A stretch of DNA of 64,000 nucleotides, from contig NZ_KI519609.1 of the NCBI RefSeq assembly GCF_000483485.1, positions 2,199,460 to 2,263,459 of the forward strand. The letters run 5' to 3'. Made by a program: the position numbers and the translations under genes. This DNA is from Thiomicrorhabdus chilensis DSM 12352 (GTDB taxonomy: Bacteria; Pseudomonadota; Gammaproteobacteria; Thiomicrospirales; Thiomicrospiraceae). Shown one piece after another: positions 21,561 to 31,769 of the stretch (position 1 is the stretch's first letter; each line of letters starts with the position of its first letter). The notes below the pieces were generated by a model. The model was not told the DNA's origin. It did not search any database and saw nothing but the letters and a program-made list of their open reading frames with translations.

Positions 21561-24500
21561 TTAGTCTTGCTCCAACTCAATATCAATACCTAAAGCGCGA
21601 ATCTCTTTGCGTAATACGCTAAACGATTCAGGCATACCTGGCTCCATGTACTCGTTACCATCGACAATGTTTTTATACATTCTAGTACGACCATTCAAGT
21701 CATCTGACTTAACGGTTAACATCTCTTGTAGAGTAAAGGCCGCACCATAAGCTTCAAGTGCCCATACCTCCATCTCACCGAAACGCTGACCACCGAACTG
21801 AGCCTTACCACCTAGTGGCTGCTGAGTGACCAGACTATAAGGACCGGTAGAACGTGCATGCATCTTGTCATCAACCAAGTGGTTTAGCTTCAAATAATAC
21901 ATGTAACCAACCGTGACCGGACGATCAAACTCTTCACCCGTTAAACCGTCAAACAACTTCATCTGACCGGATTCTGGTAAATCAGCCAATCTAAGAAGTG
22001 ATTTAATCTGACCTTCGTTCACACCGTCAAATACCGCTGATGCAACCGGGACACCCTTCTTAAGGTTCTGTGCAAGCTCGATAATGTCATCATCACTGAA
22101 ACCGGAGAAGTCAACCGACTGACCTTGAGTTTCGTTATATACCTTATCCAAGAATGAACGCATTTCAGCAATATCTGCTTCACGCTGGAGCATGGCATTG
22201 ATTTTAGTACCAAGCCCTTCTGCAGCCAGTCCAAGATGGACTTCAAGAATCTGCCCAACGTTCATACGAGACGGTACCCCTAGCGGGTTCAAACAGATAT
22301 CAACAGGCCTGCCCGTTTCATCAAACGGCATGTCTTCAACAGGACAAATACGTGAGATAACACCTTTGTTACCGTGACGCCCAGCCATCTTATCACCCGG
22401 CTGAATTCTACGCTTGATGGCCACATAAACCTTAACCATCTTGGAAACACCCGGCGCCAGGTCATCACCTTGGCTCAACTTCTTGCGTTTCTCTTCATAA
22501 GCGTCATTCAGTTCAATGCGTTTCTGCTTCAACTGAGTTTCGAGACCTTCCAACTGACGTGAAATTTCAGCATCATCCACATTCAAAGCAAACCATCTGT
22601 CTTTATCAACCGTGGCAAGATACTCTGAAGTTAGAACCGTTCCGTCAACCAGTTTTTTACCGTCCAGCATGACTTCGATACGATCCAAAGTATCTTCTTT
22701 CAAAATCGTATACTGCTCATCGATATCTTTGCGGATTCTAGAAAGCTCTTCTTCCTGGATTGACAAAGCTCGGGCATCTTTCTGAACGCCTTCACGCGTG
22801 AACACCTGAACGTCAATGACAGTACCTTCAATCCCCTTGCTAACACGTAGAGACGAGTCCTTAACATCCGAAGCCTTTTCACCAAAGATTGCACGCAGCA
22901 ACTTCTCTTCTGGAGTCAATTGAGTTTCACCCTTAGGTGTGACCTTACCAACCAGAATGTCACCTTGTTTAACTTCAGCACCTACATAAACCACACCACA
23001 TTCATCAAGACGTGACAGTGCGGCTTCACCCACATTTGGAATATCTGCGGTAATTTCTTCCGGACCAAGCTTGGTATCACGCGCCAAACAAGTTAATTCT
23101 TCGATATGAATGGTGGTGTAACGATCTTCTTGAACCACACGCTCAGAGACCAGAATCGAATCTTCGAAGTTGTACCCGTTCCAAGGCATAAATGCGATAC
23201 GCATATTCTGCCCCAACGCCAATTCACCAAGGTCAGTAGATGGCCCATCGGCCATTACATCACCGCGTGCAACCGTCTCGCCCGCTTTAACAATCGGTTT
23301 CTGGTTAATACAGGTGTTCTGGTTAGAACGCTGATACTTAACCAGGTTGTAAATATCCACCCCAGTCTCGCCTTCTTGAATCTCTTCGGCGTTTACTCGA
23401 ACAACAATACGTGCCGCATCGGCAGATACGACCTCACCACCGCGATCGGCAACCACGGTAACACCGGAGTCGATGGCGACAGTTTTCTCAACACCCGTTC
23501 CTACTAAAGGCTTATCAGCACGTAAAGTTGGAACAGCCTGACGTTGCATGTTTGCCCCCATTAGGGCACGGTTAGCATCATCGTGTTCCAGGAATGGGAT
23601 CAAAGAGGCTGCAACCGACACAATCTGTTGTGGCGATACATCCATATAGTCGATATCAACTGATGACGACAATGTAAATTCATTCTGGTGACGTGAAGAC
23701 ACCAACTTATCAACAAAGCGTCCTTCAGCATCTAAGTTCGCACTGGCCTGAGCAATGACAAATTGGGCTTCATCAATAGCAGACACATATTCCACGTCAT
23801 CCGTTACTTGGCCGTTAACAACTTTACGGTATGGTGTCTCAAGGAAACCATATTCATTCGTCTTGGCATAAATCGCCAAGGTGTTGATCAAACCGATATT
23901 TGGCCCTTCAGGAGTTTCGATCGGACAGACACGACCATAATGCGTCGGATGAACATCACGAACCTCAAACCCGGCACGTTCACGAGTTAGACCACCTGGC
24001 CCTAATGCAGAAACACGTCGCTTGTGGGTGACTTCAGAAAGCGGGTTCACCTGATCCATAAACTGTGACAGCTGGCTGGAGCCAAAAAACTCTTTGATAG
24101 CAGCAGAAACCGGCTTAGCATTGATCAAGTCCTGAGGCATCAAACCATCAGATTCCGCTTGGTTCAAACGCTCCTTAACCGCACGCTCAACACGAACCAA
24201 ACCGACACGGAAAGCATTTTCGGCCATTTCACCAACAGCACGGATACGGCGGTTTCCAAGCGTATCGATGTCATCCACCGTACTCAAACCATTACGGATA
24301 TTAATCAACTCACGGATAACATCAGTAATGTCATCTTTATCCAAGACACCTGAACCAACATTGCTCTTACGCCCCAAACGACGATTAAGTTTCATTCGAC
24401 CAACGGAAGACAAATCATAACGGCTTTCATCAAAGAACAAGCTGTTAAACAAAGCTTCAGAAGATTCTTTTGTCGGCGGCTCGCCTGGTCGCATCATTCT

Positions 24501-25619
24501 ATAAATCTCAACCTGCGCTTCTAACTGAGAAGTAGTGGAGTCAAGATTTAACGTGTCGGAGATGTAAGGACCGTTTTCAAGTTCGTCGATATAAAGCACT
24601 CTTAACTCGTACTTATCCATCAACATGATTTTTTCAATCAATTCCTGAGAGATCACTTCATTTGCACGCGCCACCAATTCACCAGTATTAGCGTCCATAA
24701 TACCGGTAGCCAACACTTTACCGAGCAAATATTCAGAAGGAACTTTAACCTTCTTAATGCCGGCTTCATTTAGTTGCTTCACGGTACGTGCCGTGATTTT
24801 TTTACCTACCTGTACGATTTTCTTACCGTCATGTTCGATGTCAAAGGTAGCGGTTTGTCCTTTAAGCTGGTCGGCATTTAAAACAAGTTCGAACTTGCCT
24901 TTTTTAGCGGTGATGGTATTTTGCTCGAAGAAAGATCCAAGAATCTCTTCATTACTGTATCCCATTGCGCGCAAAAGAATGGAAACGGGCAATTTACGAC
25001 GACGGTCAATACGCGTGAACAGACAGTCATTATGGTCAAACTCAAAGTCCAACCATGAACCACGGTAAGGAATAATTCGTGCATTGAACAACAACTTACC
25101 AGAAGAATGCGACTTCCCTTTATCGTTATCAAAAATAACACCAGGCGATCGGTGCAATTGAGTAACGATGACACGCTCGGTACCATTGATTACAAATGTA
25201 CCGTTGTCCGTCATTAACGGAATATCACCCAGATAAACTTCCTGTTCTTTAACATCCTTAACTGGACGTTTCCCTGCAGGTGCGTCCTTGTCATAAATCA
25301 CTAAACGCATTTTGACTCTTAAAGGAGCAGCGTAAGTCACACCACGCTGTTTACATTCTTTAACATCAAACTCTGGTTGACCCATGTGGTAACTAACATA
25401 CTCAAGGTCAGCGGTACCAGCCACACCCTTGATAGGAAAAACGGAACTAAAAGCGGCGTTTAACCCCACACTCGCTCTTTCCAATGGCTTTTGATCCATT
25501 TGCAGAAAATCACGGAAAGAACCCTTCTGAAGGGATAATAAATAAGGAACTTCAAGAATAGAAGGTCGTGTTGCAAAATTCTTACGAACACGTTTCTTTT
25601 CAGTTAAAGAATAAGTCAT
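21561..25619 (-). CDS. rpoB: RNA polymerase beta subunit
   Basis: This is the beta subunit of RNA polymerase, containing the rifampicin pocket and part of the active site. The 1352-residue product starts [19 protein letters not shown]. The rifampicin-region motifs [20 protein letters not shown] and [20 protein letters not shown] look wild type in outline, followed by [19 protein letters not shown] and the switch region near the C-terminus. It is separated from rplL by 186 bases holding an attenuator-like hairpin. Confidence 0.99.
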   Translation of the reverse strand: MTYSLTEKKRVRKNFATRPSILEVPYLLSLQKGSFRDFLQMDQKPLERASVGLNAAFSSVFPIKGVAGTADLEYVSYHMGQPEFDVKECKQRGVTYAAPLRVKMRLVIYDKDAPAGKRPVKDVKEQEVYLGDIPLMTDNGTFVINGTERVIVTQLHRSPGVIFDNDKGKSHSSGKLLFNARIIPYRGSWLDFEFDHNDCLFTRIDRRRKLPVSILLRAMGYSNEEILGSFFEQNTITAKKGKFELVLNADQLKGQTATFDIEHDGKKIVQVGKKITARTVKQLNEAGIKKVKVPSEYLLGKVLATGIMDANTGELVARANEVISQELIEKIMLMDKYELRVLYIDELENGPYISDTLNLDSTTSQLEAQVEIYRMMRPGEPPTKESSEALFNSLFFDESRYDLSSVGRMKLNRRLGRKSNVGSGVLDKDDITDVIRELINIRNGLSTVDDIDTLGNRRIRAVGEMAENAFRVGLVRVERAVKERLNQAESDGLMPQDLINAKPVSAAIKEFFGSSQLSQFMDQVNPLSEVTHKRRVSALGPGGLTRERAGFEVRDVHPTHYGRVCPIETPEGPNIGLINTLAIYAKTNEYGFLETPYRKVVNGQVTDDVEYVSAIDEAQFVIAQASANLDAEGRFVDKLVSSRHQNEFTLSSSVDIDYMDVSPQQIVSVAASLIPFLEHDDANRALMGANMQRQAVPTLRADKPLVGTGVEKTVAIDSGVTVVADRGGEVVSADAARIVVRVNAEEIQEGETGVDIYNLVKYQRSNQNTCINQKPIVKAGETVARGDVMADGPSTDLGELALGQNMRIAFMPWNGYNFEDSILVSERVVQEDRYTTIHIEELTCLARDTKLGPEEITADIPNVGEAALSRLDECGVVYVGAEVKQGDILVGKVTPKGETQLTPEEKLLRAIFGEKASDVKDSSLRVSKGIEGTVIDVQVFTREGVQKDARALSIQEEELSRIRKDIDEQYTILKEDTLDRIEVMLDGKKLVDGTVLTSEYLATVDKDRWFALNVDDAEISRQLEGLETQLKQKRIELNDAYEEKRKKLSQGDDLAPGVSKMVKVYVAIKRRIQPGDKMAGRHGNKGVISRICPVEDMPFDETGRPVDICLNPLGVPSRMNVGQILEVHLGLAAEGLGTKINAMLQREADIAEMRSFLDKVYNETQGQSVDFSGFSDDDIIELAQNLKKGVPVASAVFDGVNEGQIKSLLRLADLPESGQMKLFDGLTGEEFDRPVTVGYMYYLKLNHLVDDKMHARSTGPYSLVTQQPLGGKAQFGGQRFGEMEVWALEAYGAAFTLQEMLTVKSDDLNGRTRMYKNIVDGNEYMEPGMPESFSVLRKEIRALGIDIELEQD

Positions 25620-25738
25620 CGTTTACCTCGACGCTAAAATTGCCAGGAAAGTAAATGGCAAAAAAGCCATTGGGAATGCATAAAACTGTAGTAGCGTATT
25701 TATCCACAATTTACTAACACACTTTTACACACTGTTAA

Positions 25739-25772
25739 AACGCGAAAAGGCCGGCGCTATAAAACGCCAGCC
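25739..25772 (-). terminator. Attenuator-like terminator between rplL and rpoB
   Basis: On the minus strand, arms 25765-25772 and 25749-25756 form an 8-bp GC-rich stem (one G-U) with an 8-nt loop, followed by TTTTCGCGTTTT. A partial terminator at this exact place sets the ratio of L7/L12 to RNA polymerase in E. coli, and the same role is likely here. Confidence 0.75.
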
Positions 25773-25805
25773 ATCACGCAGCTGTTGAGACAGCAAAGAT
25801 AAGAA

Positions 25806-26177
25806 TTACTTAACTTCGACTTCTGCACCAGCTTCTTTAAGGTCGTTAGCCAATGCATCGGCTTCTTCCTTAGTTACGCCTTCTTTAAGAGTGAATGGAA
25901 CACCTTCTACAGCTTCCTTCGCTTCTTTAAGACCAAGACCAGTTGCGGCACGTACTGCTTTGATCGCTGCAACTTTGTTAGCACCAGCGCCAGTAAGCAC
26001 TACGTCAAACTCAGTTTGTTCTGCAGCCGCACCACCAGCATCACCAGCAGGACCAGCAACAGCTACAGCAGCGGCAGAAACACCAAACTTCTCTTCCATC
26101 GCTTCAACAAGTTCAACAACTTCCATTACAGACATATTCGCAACGGCTTCTAAAATATCATCTTTTGATACAGACAT
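25806..26177 (-). CDS. rplL: 50S ribosomal protein L7/L12
   Basis: L7/L12 forms the multimeric stalk that recruits translation factors. The 123-residue product starts [20 protein letters not shown] (ATG at 26177; an ATG four codons earlier is not conserved). It has an N-terminal dimerisation helix, an Ala/Gly-rich hinge near 38-55 and the C-terminal domain with [20 protein letters not shown]. It follows rplJ by about 50 bases. Confidence 0.98.
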   Translation of the reverse strand: MSVSKDDILEAVANMSVMEVVELVEAMEEKFGVSAAAVAVAGPAGDAGGAAAEQTEFDVVLTGAGANKVAAIKAVRAATGLGLKEAKEAVEGVPFTLKEGVTKEEADALANDLKEAGAEVEVK

Positions 26178-26228
26178 TGTAATCTCCAAAATTAAATTAT
26201 GTTTTTAACAGTGCTTAAGTTTTATAAC

Positions 26229-26729
26229 TTAAGCTGCTTCTGCGTCTTTCTGCTCTTTAACAGCAACCAAACCACGAGCCAACTTGGCAACAGGTTCTTT
26301 CATGACGTACAGAAGCTTACTAACGGCTTCATCGTAAGTAGGTAGAGCTGCCACTGTTGCCAACTGGCTAGCGTCCATAACGCCTTCACCAATTGAAAGT
26401 GACTTAACCACTAATGCGGTGTTGTCTTTACCAAAATCCTTAAATACGCGTGCCGCATTCCCTAACTCTTCACCAGAGAAAGCAAATACAAGCGGACCAA
26501 CAAAGGTCTCAGCCATATCTTCAAATTTTGTTCCAGCAACCGCACGACGTGCCAAGGTGTTTTTAATAACACGAACCTGGACACCGGCTTCACGTGCATT
26601 TGCACGAAGTTGGGTCATTTGCTCTACAGTCAAACCACGATATTCAGCCGCAACCATCGAACCCGCATCTGCAACAACAGCAGAGACTTCTTCAACGACA
26701 AGCTTTTTATCTTCGATATTGAGTGCCAT
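26229..26729 (-). CDS. rplJ: 50S ribosomal protein L10
   Basis: L10 anchors the L7/L12 dimers at the stalk base and represses its own operon by binding the leader. The 166-residue product starts MALNIEDKKLVVEEVSAVV at 26729, where GGAGG stands 6 bases upstream; an ATG at 26780 would put the start inside the leader. The C-terminal helix that binds L7/L12 is AKLARGLVAVKEQKDAEAA. Confidence 0.98.
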   Translation of the reverse strand: MALNIEDKKLVVEEVSAVVADAGSMVAAEYRGLTVEQMTQLRANAREAGVQVRVIKNTLARRAVAGTKFEDMAETFVGPLVFAFSGEELGNAARVFKDFGKDNTALVVKSLSIGEGVMDASQLATVAALPTYDEAVSKLLYVMKEPVAKLARGLVAVKEQKDAEAA

Positions 26730-26783
26730 ATAACCTCCAAAACAGTCTGATGTGTATCGATCAACATCAAACTCTTCCATCTA

Positions 26784-26828
26784 CGTAGGCTTAAATCTAT
26801 TAAGAATGCACCTTAGCATTCACCTACG
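26784..26828 (-). ncRNA. L10-type ribosomal leader structure upstream of rplJ
   Basis: On the minus strand, CGTAGG (26823-26828) pairs with CCTACG (26784-26789), enclosing a GAATGC/GCATTC hairpin (26816-26821 with 26804-26809). This two-helix arrangement with purine-rich junctions, about 55-100 nt before rplJ, matches the L10(L12)4-binding leader known from many bacteria. It is predicted to let L10 repress rplJL translation. Confidence 0.75.
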
Positions 26829-26883
26829 GTCTGCGATGGGCGCTCAATCAATCAACATAATTTGATTCAAGGAGTCCCAATTC

Positions 26884-26919
26884 GCAAATAATAGCCACGC
26901 CTTAATTAACAGGCGCAGC
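26884..26919 (-). terminator. Weak terminator between rplA and rplJ
   Basis: On the minus strand GCTGCGCC and GGCGTGGC (26912-26919 with 26894-26901) form an 8-bp stem with two G-U pairs, followed by TATTATTTG. It lies just after rplA, before the L10 leader. The broken T-run suggests partial termination. Confidence 0.5.
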
Positions 26920-26924
26920 CATCA

Positions 26925-27614
26925 TTATAGTGATGACTGATCAACCAACAGGCCTGGACCCATGGTAGAAGAGATCGTCACTTTCTTAATGTATGTACCC
27001 TTAGCAGAAGCAGGCTTCGCTTTATTCAGGTCATCCATCAAGGCATTTAAATTCTCTTTAAGCTTTTCCGCTTCAAACGAAACCGTACCAATTGCAGCAT
27101 GGACAATACCAGCTTTATCGGCACGGAAACGTACCTGACCTGCTTTGGCATTATTGATTGCACCGACTACATCCGGCGTAACCGTGCCAGTCTTAGGGTT
27201 AGGCATTAAACCGCGAGGCCCAAGAACCTGACCCAACATACCAACCACACGCATCGCATCCGGAGAAGCAATAACAACATCAAAATCCATCATGCCTTTT
27301 TTGACTTCATCAGCCAAATCTTCCATACCAACAAAATCAGCACCTGCGTCTTTTGCAGCTTGCTGGTTAGCTTCACCAGTAAACACGGCTACACGCACAT
27401 CTTTACCAGTTCCGTTAGGCATGACCGTTGCACCACGAACTACTTGATCGGATTTGCGTGGATCGATACCCAAACGGATCGACACATCAACTGACTCAAC
27501 AAACTTTGAAGTAGCCAGCTCTTTGATCAAATTAATCCCTTCAACCAAGTCATAAGAGGTATTGCGATCAACGCGCTCTGCAAACACTTTTTGTTTTTTT
27601 GTTAACTTTGCCAT
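26925..27614 (-). CDS. rplA: 50S ribosomal protein L1
   Basis: L1 forms the mobile E-site stalk and represses the rplKA unit. The 229-residue product starts [20 protein letters not shown] at 27614; an upstream start at 27629 would overlap rplK. Signatures [15 protein letters not shown] and the C-terminal [11 protein letters not shown] are present. It follows rplK by 4 bases. Confidence 0.98.
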   Translation of the reverse strand: MAKLTKKQKVFAERVDRNTSYDLVEGINLIKELATSKFVESVDVSIRLGIDPRKSDQVVRGATVMPNGTGKDVRVAVFTGEANQQAAKDAGADFVGMEDLADEVKKGMMDFDVVIASPDAMRVVGMLGQVLGPRGLMPNPKTGTVTPDVVGAINNAKAGQVRFRADKAGIVHAAIGTVSFEAEKLKENLNALMDDLNKAKPASAKGTYIKKVTISSTMGPGLLVDQSSL

Positions 27615-27618
27615 CTTC

Positions 27619-28047
27619 TTAACCCTCAACCACTAAGCCCATTGAACGCGCAGAACCAGCGATAATATTTACCGCAGCATCCAAATCATTTGCATTCAAA
27701 TCAGCCATTTTAGTATTTGCAATCTCTTCCAACTGAGCACGCGTTACTGTACCGACCTTATTCAGGTTAGGAACAGCACTACCGCTTTTGATGCCCGCTG
27801 CCTTCTTAAGCAGAATAGACGCCGGAGGGGTTTTAGTAATGAAAGTGAAACTACGGTCACTGTAAACAGTAATAACCACAGGAACAGGCATGTTCTTTTC
27901 TAAGCTCTGTGTTTGTGCGTTAAATGCTTTACAGAACTCCATGATGTTCACACCATGCTGACCCAATGCCGGACCAACTGGTGGACTTGGATTTGCAGCA
28001 CCCGCAGGCACCTGCAACTTGATATAGGCTTCAATCTTCTTAGCCAT
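27619..28047 (-). CDS. rplK: 50S ribosomal protein L11
   Basis: L11 binds the GTPase-associated centre and is needed for RelA activation. The 142-residue product starts [20 protein letters not shown]. It carries [20 protein letters not shown], the proline-rich N-terminal domain signature, and ends with the C-terminal RNA-binding domain including [10 protein letters not shown]. It lies between nusG and rplA. Confidence 0.98.
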   Translation of the reverse strand: MAKKIEAYIKLQVPAGAANPSPPVGPALGQHGVNIMEFCKAFNAQTQSLEKNMPVPVVITVYSDRSFTFITKTPPASILLKKAAGIKSGSAVPNLNKVGTVTRAQLEEIANTKMADLNANDLDAAVNIIAGSARSMGLVVEG

Positions 28048-28060
28048 CTTTCTCTCCTTA

Positions 28061-28086
28061 TGGGTATAACGCTTTTCAGCTCCCCA
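28061..28086 (-). promoter_or_regulatory. Possible L1 operator in the rplK leader
   Basis: On the minus strand a TGGG (28083-28086) and CCCA (28061-28064) helix encloses an asymmetric purine-rich loop, ending just before the ribosome binding site of rplK. L1 autoregulation acts at this place in E. coli. The helix is short, so this is tentative. Confidence 0.35.
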
Positions 28087-28107
28087 GTGATTTAAATCTC
28101 GATTCGA

Positions 28108-28641
28108 TTAACTTTTCTCTACCTGTCCGAACTCAAGTTCAACAGGTGTAGAACGGCCGAAAATCAAAACCGATACTTGCAATTTGTTTTTGTCGTAATC
28201 AATCCCTTCAACCACAGCTTCAAAGTCCTTGAAGGGGCCATCGACAACACGAACCATCTCGCCTGGCTCATAAATAACCTTAGGACGCGGCTTATCAACC
28301 CCAGCTTCGACGCGCTGCAGAATACGATCCACTTCTTTCTGGGAAATCGGAGCCGGGCGGTCACTCGTCCCACCAATAAAGCCCATCACCTGAGGAACAC
28401 TTTTAACCAGATGCCATGACTCTTCTGTCATCTCCATCTGTACCAAAACGTAACCAGGAAAAAACTTTCTTTCGCTCGTACGTTTCTTCCCATCACGGAT
28501 CTCAACCACTTCCTCGGATGGTACTAATATTTCCCCAAACTGATCAGACAATTCTGCTCGATCTGCATATTCTTGCAAAGCCTTTTGAACTTTCTTTTCA
28601 TACCCGGAATACGCATGAACGACATACCATCTTTTTGCCAT
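28108..28641 (-). CDS. nusG: Transcription termination/antitermination protein NusG
   Basis: NusG binds RNA polymerase through its N-terminal domain and Rho or S10 through its KOW domain. The 177-residue product starts [19 protein letters not shown] at 28641 and carries [15 protein letters not shown]-like core sequence. The KOW domain is near 125-177 ([20 protein letters not shown]). It starts one base after the secE stop. Confidence 0.98.
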   Translation of the reverse strand: MAKRWYVVHAYSGYEKKVQKALQEYADRAELSDQFGEILVPSEEVVEIRDGKKRTSERKFFPGYVLVQMEMTEESWHLVKSVPQVMGFIGGTSDRPAPISQKEVDRILQRVEAGVDKPRPKVIYEPGEMVRVVDGPFKDFEAVVEGIDYDKNKLQVSVLIFGRSTPVELEFGQVEKS

Positions 28642-28642
28642 C

Positions 28643-29026
28643 TTAACCACCTTGTCCTGTTAACATTTGAACTGCCCACAAAAAGAACATATCAACTAAC
28701 CAAAAAAAGATTCCCATGATGATAACCACCACAAAAACAATCAGTGTCATTTGAACTGTCTCTTGACGTGTAGGCCAAACAACCTGACGAACCTCTCTTT
28801 TTGCATGACTAAGGTAGTGAAACCAGCTTCGACCGATTGTGGTCTGATAAAGTATAAACGCTGATATAGCTACACCCGCTATGACACCTAAAACACGAAC
28901 AACTGCATGCGCTTCCTGATAGACATAATAACCGACTAACGAACCAACCAAGACAGCCACAGCCAATAACAACTTGGCTGTATCCATCGGATTTGATGCT
29001 TTTTGTTCCTGCATTTGCTTACTCAT
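28643..29026 (-). CDS. secE: Preprotein translocase subunit SecE
   Basis: SecE clamps SecY in the translocon. The 127-residue protein has two hydrophobic segments near residues 18-60, a cytoplasmic amphipathic segment with [20 protein letters not shown] and a third helix near 95-118. That is the three-helix gammaproteobacterial form, not the short one-helix type. It precedes nusG as usual. Confidence 0.97.
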   Translation of the reverse strand: MSKQMQEQKASNPMDTAKLLLAVAVLVGSLVGYYVYQEAHAVVRVLGVIAGVAISAFILYQTTIGRSWFHYLSHAKREVRQVVWPTRQETVQMTLIVFVVVIIMGIFFWLVDMFFLWAVQMLTGQGG

Positions 29027-29042
29027 AACCTATTAGCTAAAT

Positions 29043-29076
29043 TAAAAACGACCCGCATTTAAAAAATGCAGGCCGT
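29043..29076 (-). terminator. Terminator between tRNA-Trp and secE
   Basis: On the minus strand, arms 29065-29076 and 29048-29059 form a 12-bp stem with two G-U pairs, followed by TTTTTAATT. It lies just after tRNA-Trp and before secE, so read-through or another promoter is needed for secE-nusG. Confidence 0.7.
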
Positions 29077-29085
29077 TATGAAATA

Positions 29086-29162
29086 TGGCAGGGGTAGAGG
29101 GATTCGAACCCCCAACACCCGGATTTGGAATCCGGTGCTCTACCAATTGGAGCTATACCCCT
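29086..29162 (-). tRNA. trpT: tRNA-Trp (anticodon CCA)
   Basis: The minus strand folds as a cloverleaf: acceptor AGGGGTA pairs with TACCCCT, the anticodon loop is TTCCAAA with CCA, and the T loop is TTCGAAT. The 3' GCCA is encoded. Its place between tuf and secE is conserved in many gammaproteobacteria. Confidence 0.96.
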
Positions 29163-29175
29163 AAATTTTGCCGCA

Positions 29176-29214
29176 AAAAAAGGGGATTATACATCCCCTT
29201 TTTTAGTTTTGCAA
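29176..29214 (-). promoter_or_regulatory. tuf terminator overlapping the trpT-secE-nusG promoter
   Basis: On the minus strand a perfect 12-bp stem (29193-29204 with 29176-29187), 5-nt loop and long T-run form a strong terminator for tuf copy 2. The same bases contain TTGCAA (29209-29214), a 17-base spacer and a perfect TATAAT (29186-29191) with its centre in the loop. One short sequence can thus end tuf and start trpT-secE-nusG. Confidence 0.8.
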
Positions 29215-29221
29215 GCTTGTA

Positions 29222-30412
29222 TTAATCGATGATTTTAGCAACAACACCTGCACCAACAGTACGTCCACCTTCACGAATCGCGAAACGTAGACCTTCTGAC
29301 ATGGCGATTGGGTTGATTAGCTCAACGGTCATCTGAACGTTGTCACCAGGCATTACCATTTCAACACCTGCTGGTAGTTCACAAGCACCAGTTACGTCAG
29401 TAGTACGGAAGTAGAACTGTGGACGGTAGCCGTTGAAGAATGGAGTGTGACGTCCACCTTCGTCTTTACCTAGCACATAAACTTCAGCTTCGAACTTGGT
29501 GTGTGGAGTAACGGTACCTTTGTGTGCCAATACTTGTCCACGTTCGATGTCTTCACGCTTAGTACCACGCAATAGGATACCTACGTTATCACCGGCTTCA
29601 CCTTGATCTAGAAGCTTACGGAACATTTCAACACCGGTAACAGTGGTTGTTTGAGTTGGGCGGATACCGACGATCTCGATCTCTTCACCTACTTTAACCA
29701 CACCAGTTTCAACACGACCAGTTGCTACCGTACCACGACCCTGGATTGAGAAGATGTCTTCTACAGGCATTAGGAATGGCTTGTCAGTTGCACGCTCTGG
29801 AGTCGGGATGTAGCTGTCTAGTGCATCGATTAGACGCTGGATAGATGGCTCACCGATTTCAGACTGGTCACCTTCGATGGCTTTTAGTGCAGAACCAATG
29901 ATAACTGGAGTGTCATCACCTGGGAATTCATAGGTATCTAGAAGTTCACGAACTTCCATCTCTACTAATTCCATTAGCTCTTCATCATCAACCATGTCGG
30001 CTTTGTTTAGGTAAACAAGGATGTATGGTACACCTACCTGACGTGATAGCAGGATATGCTCACGCGTCTGTGGCATCGGGCCATCAGCCGCTGAACATAC
30101 TAGGATTGCGCCATCCATCTGTGCTGCACCGGTAATCATGTTTTTAACATAGTCAGCGTGCCCTGGGCAGTCTACGTGTGCGTAGTGACGGGTTTCTGAT
30201 TCGTACTCAACGTGTGCAGTTGAGATAGTGATCCCACGCTCACGCTCTTCTGGTGCGTTATCGATTGCAGCGTAGTCTTTTACGTCTCCACCGAATTTCT
30301 TACCTTGTACGATTGTCAATGCCGCTGTTAGAGTTGTTTTACCATGGTCAACGTGACCAATCGTTCCAACGTTTACGTGCGGTTTCGTTCTTTCAAACTT
30401 TTCTTTTGCCAT
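29222..30412 (-). CDS. tuf: Elongation factor Tu, copy 2
   Basis: This is the second EF-Tu gene, 396 residues, with the same protein sequence as copy 1. It starts [16 protein letters not shown] at 30412, preceded by GGAG about 9 bases upstream; reading further upstream runs into the tRNA-Thr region and is not conserved. It lies in the classical tRNA-tuf-tRNA-Trp-secE context (the tufB position). The near-identical DNA to copy 1 points to continuing gene conversion. Confidence 0.98.
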   Translation of the reverse strand: MAKEKFERTKPHVNVGTIGHVDHGKTTLTAALTIVQGKKFGGDVKDYAAIDNAPEERERGITISTAHVEYESETRHYAHVDCPGHADYVKNMITGAAQMDGAILVCSAADGPMPQTREHILLSRQVGVPYILVYLNKADMVDDEELMELVEMEVRELLDTYEFPGDDTPVIIGSALKAIEGDQSEIGEPSIQRLIDALDSYIPTPERATDKPFLMPVEDIFSIQGRGTVATGRVETGVVKVGEEIEIVGIRPTQTTTVTGVEMFRKLLDQGEAGDNVGILLRGTKREDIERGQVLAHKGTVTPHTKFEAEVYVLGKDEGGRHTPFFNGYRPQFYFRTTDVTGACELPAGVEMVMPGDNVQMTVELINPIAMSEGLRFAIREGGRTVGAGVVAKIID

Positions 30413-30475
30413 GATGCAAACTCCGTTAAGCGGCTTCCAGCCCGTTAAGACACAGAACCAACTTTGGTTAAAAAA

Positions 30476-30551
30476 TGGAGCTTCCAATCGGAATCGAACC
30501 GATGACCTCATCCTTACCATGGATGCGCTCTACCGACTGAGCTATGGAAGC
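30476..30551 (-). tRNA. tRNA-Thr (anticodon GGT)
   Basis: The minus strand gives acceptor GCTTCCA with TGGAAGC, an anticodon stem CATCC/GGATG around the loop ATGGTAA (GGT) and the T loop TTCGATT. CCA is encoded. It is the third of three tRNAs before tuf copy 2. Confidence 0.95.
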
Positions 30552-30623
30552 GGTATAAAATATCAAAAAGGCCCTCTCATCAATTTGCATTAGCAAATCA
30601 ACAAAGAGAGCCTCTTTAAAAAC

Positions 30624-30698
30624 TGGAGCGGGTAGGGGGAATCGAACCCCCCTCATCGGCTTGGAAGGCCGAGGTAATAGCCAATATACGATACCCGC
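30624..30698 (-). tRNA. tRNA-Gly (anticodon TCC)
   Basis: The minus strand gives acceptor GCGGGTA with TACCCGC, anticodon loop CTTCCAA (TCC) and T loop TTCGATT, with encoded CCA. It lies between tRNA-Tyr and tRNA-Thr. Confidence 0.95.
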
Positions 30699-30703
30699 AA
30701 AAC

Positions 30704-30788
30704 TGGTGGAGGGTGGTGGATTCGAACCACCGAAGGCTGAGCCAGCAGATTTACAGTCTGCCCCCTTTGGCCGCTCGGGAAACCCTCC
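30704..30788 (-). tRNA. tRNA-Tyr (anticodon GTA)
   Basis: This is a class II tRNA of 85 bases with a long variable arm (CTGGCTCAGCCTTCGG region), acceptor GGAGGGT/ACCCTCC, anticodon loop CTGTAAA with GTA and T loop TTCGAAT. CCA is encoded. It is the first gene of the tRNA-tuf transcript. Confidence 0.95.
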
Positions 30789-30803
30789 GAATTGTGAGTG
30801 CGT

Positions 30804-30831
30804 ATTTTATAGATTATTTAACGCCTGTCAA
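30804..30831 (-). promoter_or_regulatory. Promoter of the tRNA-Tyr/Gly/Thr-tuf unit
   Basis: The minus strand has a perfect TTGACA (30826-30831), a 16-base spacer and TAAAAT (30804-30809), followed by a GC-containing stretch ACGC before the start point. That discriminator type is typical of stringently controlled stable-RNA promoters. Confidence 0.85.
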
Positions 30832-30986
30832 CACTAAATTCCATAATTTTTCATTATCCATTTTTCTGTCTTTTTTAATCTTCTCATCCCGTACGGCTAT
30901 TATTTTGTAAAATTGTTTTTACTATACTCGGCAACTGTTAGATTCAGCAGCCATACATCAACAATCTAAGCAGGTACCTGAACGCC

Positions 30987-31769
30987 GTGCAAACCCAACT
31001 TGACCTAAACGCTTTCAAAATCCTCTACCAGGACGAACACATTGTCGCCATTCATAAACCGGCAGGCCTGTTAGTACATCGATCCTCAATCGACAAATAT
31101 GAAACCCAATTCGCGGTTCAAATCACTCGCGACTTGATCGGCCAACCTGTTTTCCCTATTCATCGACTGGACAAGGCCACCTCCGGCCTGCTTTTATTTG
31201 CTTTAGATTCAAACAGCGCCCGACTGCTTGGCGAGCAGTTCAGCCAACACAGCATCACAAAAACTTATTTGGCGCTATGCCGAGGCTGGACAAACCCGAC
31301 AGGACTGATAGACCATCCGCTTAAATATCAAAAAGATAAAATTGCCGACAAATACAAACAGGACCAATCCCTGCCACAGTCTGCTGAAACCTTTTATGAG
31401 ACACTTGCGCACACCACCGTCGATCACTCCATCGGGCAATTTGATCAGCAACGCTATTCACTTGTCGAACTCAAACCCACAACTGGCCGTAAGCATCAGA
31501 TCCGTCGTCACATGAATCATATCAGCCATCCCATTATCGGCGACGTTAAGTACGGTGACCGCCATCACAACCATTTTTTTAACGATTGGCTTGGACAGCA
31601 TCGCCTCTACTTGGCTGCCACCTCCTTACGGTTTAACCACCCAGTTTCCGGGAAAGAGATGAGCATTCACGCCCCGTTAGAGCACTCATTCCTGACAGCG
31701 TTAAATGCACTTAATCTCATGCATGCCATTCCAGAGTCAAGCCATGATTCAAACGTCAAACCTAATTAA
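30987..31769 (+). CDS. truC: tRNA pseudouridine(65) synthase TruC
   Basis: TruC makes pseudouridine 65 in certain tRNAs. The 260-residue product has the RluA-family catalytic motif HRLDKATSG with Asp at about residue 62. KPTTGRKHQIRRHMNHISHP and GDVKYGD follow, aligning well with TruC rather than RluC/RluD; there is no S4 domain. The start is GTG at 30987. Its stop overlaps the convergent 106-residue gene by four bases. Confidence 0.9.
   Translation: MQTQLDLNAFKILYQDEHIVAIHKPAGLLVHRSSIDKYETQFAVQITRDLIGQPVFPIHRLDKATSGLLLFALDSNSARLLGEQFSQHSITKTYLALCRGWTNPTGLIDHPLKYQKDKIADKYKQDQSLPQSAETFYETLAHTTVDHSIGQFDQQRYSLVELKPTTGRKHQIRRHMNHISHPIIGDVKYGDRHHNHFFNDWLGQHRLYLAATSLRFNHPVSGKEMSIHAPLEHSFLTALNALNLMHAIPESSHDSNVKPN

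Noticed and set aside
30987-31769. RluC/RluD-type rRNA pseudouridine synthase for the gene at 30987
   Set aside because: It lacks the S4 domain, and its HRLDKATSG and KTYLALCRGW context fits TruC better.
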